From contig JAJTTP010000020.1 in the NCBI GenBank assembly GCA_023313575.1, forward strand, positions 1-64,000: a stretch of DNA of 64,000 nucleotides, in the 5' to 3' direction. The position numbers and the translations under genes are program-made. Below are positions 35,176-47,859 of the stretch, piece after piece (the first letter of the stretch is position 1; each line of letters opens with the position of its first letter). The stretch is from Eutypella sp. D-1. Taxonomy: Eukaryota > Ascomycota > Sordariomycetes > Xylariales > Diatrypaceae. Below the pieces are notes generated by a model. It had not been told where the DNA came from. It was given only the letters and a program-made list of their open reading frames with translations, and ran no database searches.

Positions 35176-36514
35176 CAGATACGAGTAGATGAAATAAAAT
35201 TCCATTCATCCTTAATACCACATGAGACATGCAGAAATTGCCTGTGATAGAGGAATAGGGTCTAAGAAGAAGAAGAGCTCACTTTATACACGAGAGCGTG
35301 TGCCACCGCTGTTTCTACTCCGTATCCCCAGCATCACCATTGTGTCTAGCCTATCTGTCACCCTATCCCCTATGGAGACAGGCTGAGTGGCTGTGCTGAA
35401 TGCCTGCCTACCCATTATGGCTCTATACCCGTCGCTCACAGCAACCTCCTCAGCCTGTTTGCTACGGACTGGTCACCTGTATCCACTATATACCCAGGAG
35501 TCCTATATATGGCCAGGGAGTCCATATATATATATGGCTGTAAGCACCAGTATGATTGCCAATATTGCAATCATTCACCAATATTTTGGCCCCGATGGTG
35601 CAACGGTGTGGTGCAGCCGTAACACTGTTGATCCGCCCGCAGAAAACCAACAATCATAGTTCACTTGTCAGGTGGCCAAGTGCTCCACTGTTACAAGCGC
35701 AATAATATGTGTTACAACTACTACTAGTAGTGGAGCTCTCCGTTAGGGTTGTGGGGCTCCCTTGCTCCGTGTGGACTTGAATACAGGTAGGCAATCGGTC
35801 TGGTTGACTGCCACGGTGCAACTTCGTGTGGGAGAACCACGCATTTTAAGGCTCAGAGCTACAGACACAGAGGCAATCTTTATTATAGCCTACCAAGCCA
35901 TCAGAGTGTACTGCCAAAGCGTCACGTCTATAGACCGAAGATATTATGTGGGAGAATCGTAAATTGGCATAAATGAGAAAGCGATCTTCTAGCTACAGAA
36001 CGGGGGTGCCCTGGTCCTGTATATACCCTACCGATTCCCGGAGATACGGCTCACGTGATCGCCTATATCCGATTTCCCGTTTTATAATACCCCTATTCTA
36101 GGTGAGGCTCAACAAGCCGTGATACAAAGCAATACGGGCTATTTAGCAGGTTAAGGTCTCGTTCGCTATTGCAATTAAGTAGACGGATCACTCAACCAAC
36201 TAAGAATCGCCATGCACCACCACCCGCAAAATCAAGAATTAGATATTACAGATTCCCACAAGGTATGGAATCATGTGGTGATAATAGGTCATTAGGAACT
36301 GATGATAGATTGCCGATCACACTTCCTAGTGGTAACGTAACCTATGGAATATATAAAAGGAATGGTGTTACGTAGTCTCTTCTTAAGCTAGCGAGCGATC
36401 AATATGAGTAATTACCCCTTTTATATCTTCAGTTGAATAAAATAAAGACCACTGGTAATGGCTTCGTAGTTCCTAAAATCAAGGTTTTTAAATGGCATTT
36501 TTCATTATCCCTAT
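35176..36514. other. Intergenic region, no supported gene
   Basis: Gene-poor. No exon with recognisable motifs. It includes an LTR-like stretch at about 36274-36481 (own entry) and a short repeat of TATATGGCCAGG-like words near 35500-35530. Confidence 0.45.
36274..36481 (+). repeat. LTR-like segment related to 49.65-49.92 kb
   Basis: It contains a TATAAAAGG box (36352) followed by AGTCTCTTCTTAAGCTAGCGAGCGATCAATA and ACCACTGGTAATGGCTTCGT. The same words in the same order and spacing occur at 49815-49910. The organisation resembles the R-U5 part of a Copia-type LTR, but clear ends and a target-site duplication were not found. Confidence 0.35.
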
Positions 36515-38036
36515 TCAAAAGGGTAACTGGCCCATCCAAATTATCTGTATTATAGACAGGGCCGAATAAGGAGGCGAAATAATCGATTCCAGCTTAAAGC
36601 CTTTGTCTGCTGCTGCTAATAGGTCTCCCCACTCCTCTCTAGTCCTCTCCCTTGCGTTTAGAGCCATCTTGACCATCACGTCGTTCGCACTAAGAATAAT
36701 ATTTAGTTAATCAGCATTACCCAACTCCGAGCGTAGGGTGTTGGATTGCTAGAACTTACCTCTGCGTCTGCGTTTTGATAGACGACTTCCAACTAGATGG
36801 CTCGATGCAAATGTCGTTGATAAGGATTTGAGCCCCTTGTTTTAGCGCCGGGATCTGGTTTCGGAGGATTTGCACCGCGTAGCTGTCCGGCCAGTCGTGG
36901 ATCACGGTACGGAACACGTAAACGTCAGCGCCCTTAACTATCTGCTCTGTAAAGAAGTTGTACGCCTGGTACTTGATACGACCCGTCACGTCTTCTGGAG
37001 CCTGGCGTTGTAGGTTCTCCTCGGTGACTTCGGGCAGGTCCTCGACGATAGCCTCCTCAATTCCGGGGTACCGCCTCAGGAGAGACTCGCATAAGCCGCC
37101 ACGGGAGCCACCCACGTCGACCACAACTTTCGGACACTCCGCGCCGGTTTCCGTGTGTGACCACGGCACGTTGTTTAGGAAGTGGTCTACTGACGTCTCG
37201 GGCACTGTCAACACCCAAGACATCTGTATTTAACACCATTGGTTAGCTTACCCACTAGCTGTTCATCAACGGGTAACATTCACCCACAACTACTACTCAC
37301 AGCATTAGCGACGCGGTCAACACGAGTCTTGTCGTGCGATATATGAGAGAAGACATCGCGATCGCCGACGCTCCCATTGAATATGGCGCACGGTGATTCA
37401 TTGGCCTTATCAGAGGCCGGAAATCGCCGGAGCGCCTCTGTGTACCTCACAGCCGCTGGGCCGTATTCCTCCGTCGCGAAGCCAACCGCGTCGTGACCTA
37501 GGCTTGTGGCTAGCACTGAGGAGGCGGCATTGTGTCTCACGAACCCGACGGGCCGCTCCTCGAACACCCGCAGGGAGACTGCTGCGCGCACAATGCGTGT
37601 CGTGTCCGGCTCGGACAGGCCGCAGCGCTGCGAGAGCTCCGCGTAAGATATTGCATCATCATGCTGGGGAATGTGGTGCGCGATCCGGTAATTGTACAGC
37701 ACCGAGAAAACAGCCGTCCACGCGGGCTTTTGCAACGAGATAAGTACAGAGATACCGAGCACAGTCAGAACTGGGCTAGAGTCAACCTACAATGAGCATT
37801 GCATGGTGAAAAATGTATGCTTCCGGGCCAAGGATAGTCGCTCTCAGCTCGTCCAATGTCTCTATAAGTTGGAGACGGCGTTCTTGTATGGAAACAGGAT
37901 AGAGAGCCGGCCGTGACCCGGTAGGGTGAGCAAATGATGGTTGCAGGATGTTTGCCTCTTTTAGTTCATGGCATATGGATGTTATATCGGACTGTACGGC
38001 CTCACCAAGCTCTAGTAAGGAGCGTGGACCGGTCAT
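36515..38036 (-). CDS. Class-I SAM O-methyltransferase (Methyltransf_2), second copy
   Basis: Predicted 436-residue enzyme; exons in order of translation are 38036-37791, 37726-37301, 37223-36760 and 36689-36515. The dimerisation and winged-helix region (to about 200) carries ISYAELSQRCGLSE. The SAM loop is VVDVGGSRGG (258-267), then VEDLPEV, then VIHDWPDSYAVQILRNQIP with the catalytic His at 333. The short last exon restores REEWGDLLAAADKGFKLE. Note S-R in place of the more common G-D in the SAM loop. It belongs to the same family as 3800-5302 but is too different to be a recent duplicate. It is the nearest gene to the prenyltransferase assembly and could methylate its phenolic product; that is inference. 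Confidence 0.9.
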
Positions 38037-40393
38037 TGTGTAATAACGGAGGCCGCGACTGCAAAAGCTGGTAGAAATGAAATGAAATGAGGCGTAATTA
38101 TATTAAACAATTATGAATATAATAATGGGATAGGGCAGCATCGGACTGGTAAGTAACTAAGAAGCGGCAAACACTTGTACTATGCCCTTCCTATTTATGT
38201 CTCAATTTCCCTAAGCGATAGTCAAGGAAGATCTAGCAGCGGCTATACAAAAGGTTACCGGGGCATTTGGAGTCTGTGTGGAAGCACTGAGACTGGAGCG
38301 GCCCAGAGGCCGACCCTAATTGGGAACCTTACTTCAGAGGCAGGCTGCCAGACGAAACTGTATACAGCTCCGAGACGCCAACCTTTATGCCATTTAGACT
38401 ACCAGACAGATCGCAGCTATGATTTTGAAGTAAATTTTACTAGCGAACTCATGTTCATGATGGCATTTTCATTCTACTACACTATACAGGCTTCAGCATG
38501 ACTCGGCAGAACAATATCACGCTGCTCCTAACTACATCGGCACTACCAAAGCGCATCCAATATTCGAGTCTGCTACACATAGTACATGGAAAGGTTCTAC
38601 GGGCCTTGGTTATCGACATAGAAATGGGACAACACGTAATAGGTACGCGAGAGCTGTTATCACTGCACTTGCTATCGTCAATCCATATTGAAGTTCTCAG
38701 GACACATGTTTTATCCAACATAACGTGCATCTTCTCACGAGATATCTCGATACACGAGTACTGCATCCGCAAAGGGTCTTTACTACAAGCTCCTAGCTAG
38801 ACTTTTCATCACGACGAGGCTTGAGCTGCTGACGACCATCCCGCCTGGAGGAAGGTATCCTGCTCTAGTGAACTCCTACTCCTGCAGTGCCTCATTTCCT
38901 TTTCTAGTAATATGTCCGTCGGCGGGTGGGGTCACGCTACGTCCCGGCTGCCACTTTACGAAGTGCGAGATCACGATGAAGGTCGTCATGATCCTCCTGA
39001 CAAAATTCACGACGGGGAGCAGCATTGGACAGGGTAGCACAAAAGGATGAGAAATATGCCGGCGCGGCGGCTTCACCACTCGATCGGGGGATAAGGATCA
39101 GATGGAAACGCCCATGTGAGACATCCACAGTAGATAATCCTAGCCCAGCTGTAGCTTAGATTACGGACGTTGCAATTTACAACAGTGTTGGTAGCCTGCA
39201 TAAATGTCGGTAGGCTGTAGTGATGTCGGTAGGCTGTAGTGATGTCGGTAGGCTGTAGTGATGTCGGTTGGCTATTGGTGGAAAGACCCCCTGGCCCCCG
39301 GGACATTTGACCAAGACTCAACTATTGTGGGAACCGCTTTTGCCGAAATTTATTGCGATCTGGTGATATTACTTCAAACGATAATATACAACGAACTATG
39401 CGATCCTATAACCACGGTATTTGGCTTAAAGGACCGGCATGATCCATTCCCTTCCTTTTGATGATGTGTTACATGCGGATGGTATTATTGTGGCGCTTAC
39501 TTTACCTAATAAGTGGAAATCTACTTCCAAGGTGTTCGACGCTGGAGCCTCGCTTACGCATATGCTACACACTGTATCATCAACCCCCCTATAGCGCGCA
39601 GATGATTATCTGATTATATGGGTGCGTGGTGTGAAATTGTTCAACCATAACAACATTCTTTCTAGCGGAATCCTATGTACCATTTGATCTACTGCGCCGC
39701 CGTAGGCGTCGGGTGAACATAAGCTCCTTGTGGGGGTTGTGTAAGATCACCTGTGATGTGCGTCTCATGCTACGACGTCTTTGACTCAGCATAACGGTGG
39801 ATGCGACATACTCCAAAATCCTGTCAGGCAAAATTAATATCGATCTTATTCGTGTTTGGGCTTGGTACCGTAAACCTTACATTCCAGCAAAATCAGCGAG
39901 CAACGTTACGCATTCGTACCTCGACTTTATCATCATTGCACTACAAGATACAAGTGTCCTAAGCCGACTTTACATAGTCCTCGGTAGTTGTCTTGTATGT
40001 AGGTTGGCTAATGGAAAGTATCCATACTCCAACGATAACCAATGAAGGATGAGCGATGCTACATCGGTAAGGTCAGGATCCAGACGAAGTAAGTGGCGGT
40101 ATAACGTGATGCGTTTGGAAAGGAACTTCGAAGTGACATATTAGCAGAAGAGTAGATTGATAGTTGCTATCGCAAATCTATTGCAGATCACGCATCCAGA
40201 GTATATAGCCCTTCTAGATCGTGGTTTACATCTACGCATTCATATTTCTACCTGAAAGGTCTCGGCTCCTTTTGTCATACTGTTGTGTCAAAGAGAGACA
40301 CAGGTCGAATTCAACACTATACTTTTATCCAATATCCCTTCCTAAACCAAAAGGTCAAATCTCAGCTTCGTCAACGGCCACCGTAGACTAACC
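38037..40393. other. 2.3-kb gene-free region
   Basis: No exon with recognisable motifs on either strand, apart from a minisatellite (own entry). The last 150 bases are the promoter of the prenyltransferase. Confidence 0.45.
39205..39274. repeat. 19-bp minisatellite
   Basis: Three perfect tandem copies of TGTCGGTAGGCTGTAGTGA plus a diverged partial fourth copy (TGTCGGTTGGCTA). Confidence 0.9.
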
Positions 40394-41431
40394 ATGGGGC
40401 AAGAGCGAGAACTATCAAACGAAACCAGCGGAGAAAATGGAAAGACAAAGGAAAGTCTCTCCCAACAGTATGGCGGTATCCACGCGGGTAGTTGGGTCGA
40501 CGTCCTCCCACATCCCTGGGTGCCGTATGTACAGCTCGCGCGCCTTAGCCCACCCGCAGCCCTTTTCTTGATCTACCTACCACACTTATACGGGGCTTTG
40601 CATGCTGCGTTGGTGAGAGATGGCATAAATCCAGGAAACGAGGCGCGAGAGCTATTACGCACCTCAGCCCTGCTTCTCGGCGGCTCCTTCTTCTATTCAA
40701 ACGCAGCGCACGCATGGAACGACCTCATCGATGCACCAGTTGACCGGCGTGTTGAGCGGACTAAGAACCGGCCGATCGCCCGCGGGGACATCACGCCGCG
40801 AGCTGCATTCCTGTTCACAGCCTCACAAGCGCTGGGCGCCGCTACCTTCTTACTATTCCTTCCCCGAGCGACCGCCCTAGCGACCATCCCAAGTATCGTC
40901 GGCGCCACATATTACCCCTGGGCAAAGCTACACACGTACTTCCCACAGGTTGTACTTGGGGCCTGCTTAGCGTGGGGCACTGTGGTAGGGGCGTCGACTT
41001 TAGGCATAAAAGAGCCGTGGGTTAATGGGCCAGTGTTATGCTTAGTCGTGGCTTTGGTACTTTGGACGAGTATTTACGATACTATATATGCTTACCAGGA
41101 TATCATGGATGACGAGAAGGTAGGTGTTAAAAGCACAGCAATTTTATTTAAGGAGAATACCAAAACGCTGCTTTGGATTTTACTTGCTATTAAAGGCGGT
41201 TTCCTGATCTGGTATGGAATGATGATTGGAGTGGGGCCTGGGTACTATGTTATTACGTTCGGGGGCTGCATGTTGTCGTTAGGTGCTATGATAGCGAATG
41301 TGGAGCTTAAGGACCAAGCCAGTTGCTGGTGGTGGTTTTCCATTGGCTTCTGGTTTACGGGGACTTCAATCGGGGCTGGTTTATTGTCCGAATACTTGTT
41401 GGCCTACTTTCAGCTACATGTTATTAATTAG
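40394..41431 (+). CDS. UbiA-type aromatic prenyltransferase
   Basis: Intronless 345-residue membrane enzyme. The first Asp-rich motif NDLIDAPVD (109-117) is followed by RTKNRPIARG, and the second by YQDIMDDEKVGVKSTA (235-249); together they bind the prenyl diphosphate through Mg. About eight hydrophobic helices follow HPWVPYVQLARLSPPAALFL, the usual opening of fungal meroterpenoid UbiA enzymes. A 35-residue polar N-terminus without an obvious mitochondrial presequence separates it from COQ2, which prenylates 4-hydroxybenzoate for ubiquinone. Such enzymes attach DMAPP, GPP or FPP to phenolic acids or polyketides in the ER. It is surrounded by oxidases and is probably the committing enzyme of the right-hand pathway. 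Chain length and acceptor cannot be read from the sequence. Confidence 0.92.
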   Translation: MGQERELSNETSGENGKTKESLSQQYGGIHAGSWVDVLPHPWVPYVQLARLSPPAALFLIYLPHLYGALHAALVRDGINPGNEARELLRTSALLLGGSFFYSNAAHAWNDLIDAPVDRRVERTKNRPIARGDITPRAAFLFTASQALGAATFLLFLPRATALATIPSIVGATYYPWAKLHTYFPQVVLGACLAWGTVVGASTLGIKEPWVNGPVLCLVVALVLWTSIYDTIYAYQDIMDDEKVGVKSTAILFKENTKTLLWILLAIKGGFLIWYGMMIGVGPGYYVITFGGCMLSLGAMIANVELKDQASCWWWFSIGFWFTGTSIGAGLLSEYLLAYFQLHVIN

Positions 41432-42630
41432 CAATTAGCAATTCGCTTGCGTGAAGGGAGCGAGATAGCTGTCAGAACTAGGTCGTTATTGATTTAGCTT
41501 AATTCCAGCACGGTCCGCCGACCATCGGCTCGGCCCGTAATCCGGTATCAGGGGTCATACAAGCCATCACATAAGTAAGCATGGAAAGTGTAGCCTTACT
41601 ATTATTGGTTTTGTCCACCGGGGCTCCTCATACTACCTAGGTAGATGTGAAAAAGTACATGCACAATTGAAGAAAGGATTCCGTTATGTAACTGAGCGGC
41701 AGGGGGTCAGGGTATAAAAGGTGGATGTGTGGTGGGGCAATGCAATAAATCACATTTTGTACTAGCTCCAGCATAATCTATTGGTCCTTATTTACGTCAT
41801 ATATAGTGTATGATCTCACCCAACTCTTCATGAAGTACCACTATGTACCGAACCTTTACAGGTACTGAGCCCAAGGTATGATCCGTGTATCTTTTTGTAC
41901 CTTATGACTTGCGTTAATTTGCGCGGCAGTTAGTTCGACGGATCGCTCTTACATTGCTTGTAGCATCCAACTATAAGTCAATGTATGTTACTATATATAG
42001 TTGCAAATGGTGCAAATCTCTGTGGTAGGCCGAGGCTAGCTTTCAGCACATAAGCAACAATAAGGCAAGGCTGCAGCCTGCTTCGCGTTTGCAAAGGCTT
42101 GGTTACTTACACACCTAAACACGTTGGCCCGGACAGCGTCGTTTTCAGCACTCTAGCTAAAGTAACTTGGGAATCGTAGGCCTTTAGGAAGGATTTAATA
42201 AAGTAGACATGCAACTGGTCGGTAAAGCCCCCCTTCGGTTAAACCACGGATATTCAAAGACAAGAAGGACCGGCTATTAGTTAATCTTCTGTAAAGCCAT
42301 ACACAACACATCCATAGGACAGAAGAGAGGAATATTTGATATATACGAGCAATTAAGGGTAAGTAAGTGTATCTATTTAAAGTGGTAGATCCTTATAAAC
42401 AATCGTTGATCTTGATAGACATGCACAAAACGATGGAACAAACTTAATAAAAGTGAAATGTACTATAATTATCCACGATACTAAACCCAACGCTCCTGCT
42501 TTATAAGACATCTATATCAGTATCCTTTATAGTAAGATACCTTGACAGAATGAGCATAACAAGATGAATGATGTGCTTCAAAGTCCTTATAGAGAAGGTT
42601 TTACTCTATATTCTCCCGGTTATGCTCGGT
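41432..42630. other. Convergent intergenic region
   Basis: No gene seen. A TATAAAAG word at 41713-41720 has no open frame behind it. Confidence 0.45.
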
Positions 42631-44360
42631 CTATGGCAACTTCCAGCCACCAGGCACTAATCTCTGAAACACGAGGTCAGGGTCATACTTGGCTTGTACA
42701 TCCCGGAGTTTTCTCACGTTATCTTCGCCATAAGATGCGATTACATCCTGCTCTCGATTCGCATCATTCATGAACAGATAACGAATAAAGCTGTCCTCTT
42801 TTTTAGACACTTTTATAACCGCGCCTGTCAGGTCCTCAGTGGCGGAGCGAACAAACCCATCGTCGCTTTCCCAATACCACCCTGCATCAATGGCATACCA
42901 CGTCTGGCTAACGTCTTGGAGACCGAGAGCGTTACCACCATTCGCATAGCCAGCCTGGACTGCTGTCGAAGAGATCGGCTGAAGGCCGAACGCCAGAGAC
43001 CCTGAAGTGACTGACCTGACTTCACCCAAAGATGGAGAAGTCGTTAGTATATTATCTAGCGAATGATACACAGCCTCGTTTGGGGTGAAGCTTGTCGTGT
43101 ATAAGTCAATCCTACACTTATTGTCGGTTCTAATCTTGTTTGGACGTCGGGCTAGCTGGATGCATACCGTGGGACGTCTACGGAGCCCTGCGTAGCGAGA
43201 AACTCGTAGTACGTCGAGAGTTTTGTGGAGTCGGAGGTTGTGTTGATAGAATAGAACGGTTCAAAAGCAGGCGGTGACACCTCCGGCTTGAAATAGACGA
43301 TGTTTAATACAATGCCGATAGTCTCATTAATGGGGAAACCCTGTAGCATGACATTTGCATATGGGTCTTTTTGAGGATTTAGTTGATATTCGAGCATAGC
43401 GGCGTGTAACATGGGCAGATTTTCCCAAGCGTACGTCTTGACTCCTCCCCAAACCTGAGGCAGAGGGTACACGGACAGTGTGAATGAGGTCACAATCCCT
43501 GTGGCATAGTGAGTAGAGCCTATTGATATTAGATGCTCCAAAACGTACCAAAGTTATTCCCTGAGCCTTTCAGGGCCCAGAACAAGTCTGAGTTGGATTC
43601 AGAATTGGCATTGGCGAGTGATCCATCGGCAAGAACGACCTGTAGATTGATCAGTATGTGATGAATGCTTGGTAGGGAGATGAATACTTCGAAATTGACG
43701 ACGTTATCGCAAGGCAAGCCATAAAGGTCAGCAAGATAGGAGAGGCCACCTATAAGGTCGGTTAGATGGGGGACAATAACAAAGGAGGAACTAGTTTACC
43801 CCCGAGGATTAGTCCACCTATTCCAACATCTAGAACCCTCCCGCCGACTACCGTGATGTTGTACTCCTCGAGTTGACTGTACACCGCGTCCCATCTCAAT
43901 CCCGCACCTACCGTGACCACATTGCTCTCTGCGTCGTACTCGATGCCGTTGAAGCCAGACATATCTATCAGAACACCATCGTCTATGTTTGCGGCACCCG
44001 GAGCCGGGTTATGGCCTCCGGACCGGACCGCGAATGTGGCATTACCAGCGATGATATATGAAATCCCTTCCTGGAGTTGAGCTACACTCTCGGGTCGAAA
44101 GATACATGCGGGATATAGCCATGAAGTCTGAGACCTGTTTCCGATGAGTATTCGCATTCTTGTGAGAAGTTAGGATGCCAGGTGGGTTGCTACCAATTCT
44201 CTGTCCTAAGGACAGGATACTCCGGATCGGCTGGTGCGAAAACGGCATTGCCAAAATCTGTCTTGAGCTGACTACACACAGACAAAGCATATGATGGCAG
44301 TGAAAGCGTGAGGAAGCAACCAATGGCGCTGAGAGTGTTCTTATTGGTCAATCGCAACAT
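42631..44360 (-). CDS. Secreted berberine-bridge-type FAD oxidase
   Basis: Predicted 488-residue enzyme with six exons in translation order 44360-44194, 44134-43800, 43749-43688, 43639-43549, 43498-43168 and 43111-42631. A signal peptide (about residues 1-26) precedes SQTSWLYPACIFRPESV and the FAD-binding AVRSGGHNP, where H97 is the usual 8-alpha-histidyl attachment site. Next come GGGLSYLADLYGLPCDNV, VVLADGS and DLFWALKGSGNNFGIVT, and the BBE C-terminal block (KYDPDLVFQRLVPGGWKLP) closes the protein. The second flavin link, a Cys in the GGLS loop, is absent, so the flavin is probably singly attached. Members oxidise alcohols or cyclise phenols and prenyl side chains. It is divergently arranged with the SDR, sharing a 617-base promoter region, which suggests co-expression. 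Confidence 0.92.
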
Positions 44361-44977
44361 GTTTCGGGATGGAGCGATCTGTAGAGATTCGTTTTCACTC
44401 TAGCACTTCTAGTCCATAGCAGGCCCCCTCCCACGTCTACCACGGCCATTGCCGCTATTTATTAAGACGTTCGCTATATGCGCCTGTAATGTGTATGTAT
44501 TAATCATGGGCGTAAACTGTTGGGCGGGGGGGGGGGGGGGGGGTGAAGGCTGCCGATCTAACCAGGTTACATCGCATCACGGGTTACCTGCATTAGCGGA
44601 GATTTGCCAAATGTCGGTATTTTGTACTATACTAAATAGTACTTCTATACTTCGCTGCTGGTACTTTCCTTCATCATGGGTATTTAAAAGATATGGGCGA
44701 TGTAACTGATCTTTTGATTTGCCTAGGCTGAGAATGCATCACCTCATATGTAACATTTGCTGCCTGGGAAAAAAAGAGGGGTAATACCTGGGGGGTTCTT
44801 CCCGCTTACCAATAGAATATGGGTAGTCTCAAGAGCTAGGCAGGCAGGGTAGAAGGGAACTGATGTAGTAGGGGATCTGTAGACACGCTAGACCTGTATA
44901 TCTTACTCTATCCCGCGGCTTCACATCAAGAGACAGCACTTCTTAGAACACAGACGGTAGCAGGTCTGCGACAGAGA
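44361..44977. promoter_or_regulatory. Bidirectional promoter between FAD oxidase and SDR
   Basis: A 617-base gap separates divergent start codons. It holds an 18-base G run (44526-44543) and GATA words, but no gene. Confidence 0.5.
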
Positions 44978-46032
44978 ATGGCGGGGACTATTGTGTTCAC
45001 TGGAGCCAATGGCTCCCTTGGGCTGTACGCCGTCGAGCACCTCTTAACCAAGTACCCCGAGCACACAGCTCTCCTTACGGTGAGAAATGCTACGGATGCC
45101 GACCCCAACACCCGGAAGCTACGCGACATGATAGCCCGTTTTCCGAACGCAAAGGCCTCCGTTTATCAGGTCGATCTGAGCCGCCTTTCCGATGTGCACA
45201 AATTTGCTACTGTCGTCGCCGAGCAAGTTGAGAGCAACAAGCTACCCCGTATCATTGGAATTGTCTGCAATGCCTTCTACTGGAACCTTGTTGGGGGTCC
45301 GGATATGACGGTGGACGGCTACGAGAAAAGCTTCGCTGTCTCCCATATCGCACACGTCGCTCTCGTCCTGCGGCTAATAGGATCATTCTCACCGGACGGA
45401 GGTCGTGTCACGCTCCTATCAAGCGACGCGCATTATCCAGGGAAGAACCCTACGGAGAAAATCCCACCGGTCATCCCGGAGGATCTGGATCTATTACCTA
45501 AGCCCAGCGCCACCAAGGGGGATGTATTTGGACTGGGCTACCAGAGATATGCAAACTCCAAGCTTGCCCTTACCGCATGGATGTACGCCCTCAATAGGCG
45601 CCTAGAGAAGGTATGCTCTGTATTGTTGTTACGGTGTCTGAACTCATGATTCTGATGAGGCATTAGGACTCTAACTTGCGCAACATCACGGCCATTGCAT
45701 TGCATCCTGGCTCGCTCGTTGACTCGCGTTCCCTCCGCACAAACGCGCCCGGATATCTAGGAATAGCCCAGACTCTCGTCTTACGGCCTTTCCTACCGAT
45801 CTTGCGTCGGCGAGATCCTACTTTCCGGAAGGCTCGTGACGCTGGGGTTGACACCATGGAGCTTACACTGGGTAAAATTCATCCCGGCGAGCGCGGTTAC
45901 TTCGTTTGCCGAGATCCTGATGAAAGCGCACCACAAAGTCGGAATGCTGAAGTCCAGGAGAAGTTGTGGGCTAAGAGCGCAGAATGGTCAGGCATAACAG
46001 AGGAAAAGACTGCTCTGAAGCTGGGCTCTTGA
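44978..46032 (+). CDS. Short-chain dehydrogenase/reductase
   Basis: Predicted 332-residue NAD(P)-dependent enzyme with exons 44978-45610 and 45667-46032. The cofactor loop TGANGSLG (8-15) opens the Rossmann fold, VCNA (96-99) replaces the common NNAG, LLSSDAH gives the catalytic Ser (148/149), and YANSK (Y191, K195) is the active-site pair. The C-terminal part LHPGSLVDSRSL is typical of retinol-dehydrogenase-like and light-dependent protochlorophyllide-reductase-like fungal SDRs that reduce or oxidise secondary-metabolite alcohols. It is divergent from the FAD oxidase. The specific reaction is unknown; the arrangement suggests consecutive oxidation and reduction steps on the prenylated substrate. 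Confidence 0.92.
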
Positions 46033-46254
46033 GGGTGAATGTATTATGCGAGACCAACCCATGGTGGCTTCGATGAGCTAGGTGGATTAGGATGATCTTC
46101 CTACAATTGGATGCAGCACGGTCGCGTCATCATTGTGGTACTTTCGTCTCTTGACGACAATAGGAATATAATTTGCATCATTAAGAGTACGCTATTAAAA
46201 CTCGACGTGGATGGTGATTAATCCTTCGCGTGGTATTAGCGAATCATAAGGGGT

Positions 46255-46994
46255 TTACGCGCTGTCTTTAATTTGTTGTTGGAAGCTAGACTGTCGCATC
46301 CTGTCGCAAGCAAGTTGCCAATCGGTCGTCCATTCGCGGTAGAATGGCTGGTATCCCAGCAGTCCCCCTATCCACCTACCGACGAAGACACCCATTCCTT
46401 GCGCAATCCGAGCATTGAAAGGAACCCACTCAGGCAAAGACAGGTACGACCCGCCGGCATCAAACATCTAAAATCGAGTTACATAAAGGTGACAGTGCAA
46501 AATGGACGGGTACCTACGTTCATAACCTTTATGAGGTCAAGTTCCTTCTCATGGACTACGACTTCATCCTGGTATGCGTACCAATTCTGGAAGAAGATGA
46601 GATCAAGCTTGAAGGATTCGACCGTATCCTGCGCGGACAGGAAGAACCGGGTTATCCCTGAGCCGGATGACCCGTCATCGCGATCATCCGTGGATGCTGG
46701 CGGCGGTGGATAGAGGCGATGATTCGCCCATCGAGGGAGGCAGAATTCCCCATCTTGTGGCGTCAGTATCCTTTCCTGCCCCCTTAGCTCTATCGCTAGA
46801 CTCCCTTCCAGCACCTCGATGAATTCATTCTGGTTTGGGTGAAAATGTACAGGCGGCTTTTGTTTCGCAACTTTGACCAACTGGGGATGCCCCAGGTAAA
46901 AGGTTACATCAAAAGCAAAGGCTCGCTGGGCGTGGGAAATGACCCTAACGCTGATGCCACCGTTGAAGCTACATAGCGTGAGGCCATGTTTCAT
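46255..46994 (-). CDS. Cupin-domain protein
   Basis: Predicted 229-residue protein; exons 46994-46518 and 46467-46255 with a 50-base intron (GTAGGT donor, TTTTAG acceptor). Cupin motif 1 is HFHPNQNEFIEVLEGSL (H50, H52, E57, G64), giving the metal-binding HxH...E. Motif 2 around GEFCLPRWANHRLYPPP supplies the remaining His. The second half (FFQNWYAYQDEV...) is conserved in single-domain cupins of fungal secondary-metabolite clusters, whose roles range from isomerases to dioxygenases or dehydratases. It lies between the SDR, with which it is convergent, and P450 1, with which it is divergent. No signal peptide. Metal site and fold are clear, reaction not. Confidence 0.88.
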
Positions 46995-47859
46995 GATGAT
47001 GCGGGTAGGATACTTAGCTGGGGGCCCTTACGCCAAGATGGTTGAATCAGACTCCGAGTACTCCATATGTGCGGGTGTGTTAGCTGGCTATAGCACCATA
47101 ATTTGTTATATACCATCTGCATGCGTGTTATATAACAGTACTGGTAATATATTGATGGAACTGATATACAAGCTGACACCTATCAGCACAATAGGCTTAT
47201 CGGATATAACGAAGCCAGCCAAAGTATCTCATGTGCAGGTAATAGACCGAATGCATTGTTATCAGATATCTAGCGAGTTGTTACGGTTTGGGGGTTTATC
47301 TATCACGTAATGAGTGAAGCCTCTTTGGGGTCCGATCCGGCTTATTCGTATTTCACCGACTTTCAATTGTGAAGGGTAGCATTGCAGGAATCCACCGAAT
47401 AATGACGCGCCTGATTTGGGGGTTTTCCATCCATGCCCGCCTGTCACCCTAGAATGAGGGGTGCATCCGCATATTTTCGTAGCCTGCTCTTCCGACCGTG
47501 GGCAATATCGATTTCATCAGGCATTTTCTGTCCGAAAGGAGAGACTGGCATAAGCAGCCCGACTTAAAAGTGTGACACGTCGTAATATAATCATGTGATG
47601 GAGGCAAAATCTATACAAGGCTAGCTAAGGAAATACGGATCCCGCTCTTTTCCCCCAAACCCCTGGAGGAACCCACCCGGCTATCATATAACGTCATGTT
47701 CAGTTACACTTAGTTCTCCACCCCTCCTTTTCAGAAGCCCAAGCAAGCTCTCACTAGGTTCACCAAGATTTCATACATTCATGTCTTTGCGCGTTATCTA
47801 CATTCCCTATGCATTGAGTGTCTAACAGCACTGAGGTACATGATACTCCTCGAGGCAAC
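46995..47859. promoter_or_regulatory. Divergent region between cupin and P450 1
   Basis: An 865-base gap between divergent genes with no open gene. It probably contains both promoters. The P450 side is CT-rich at 47640-47760. Confidence 0.5.

Noticed and set aside
41713..41720. TATAAAAG box
   Set aside because: No open frame, KR-repeat micro-exon or RNA signature follows within 900 bases.
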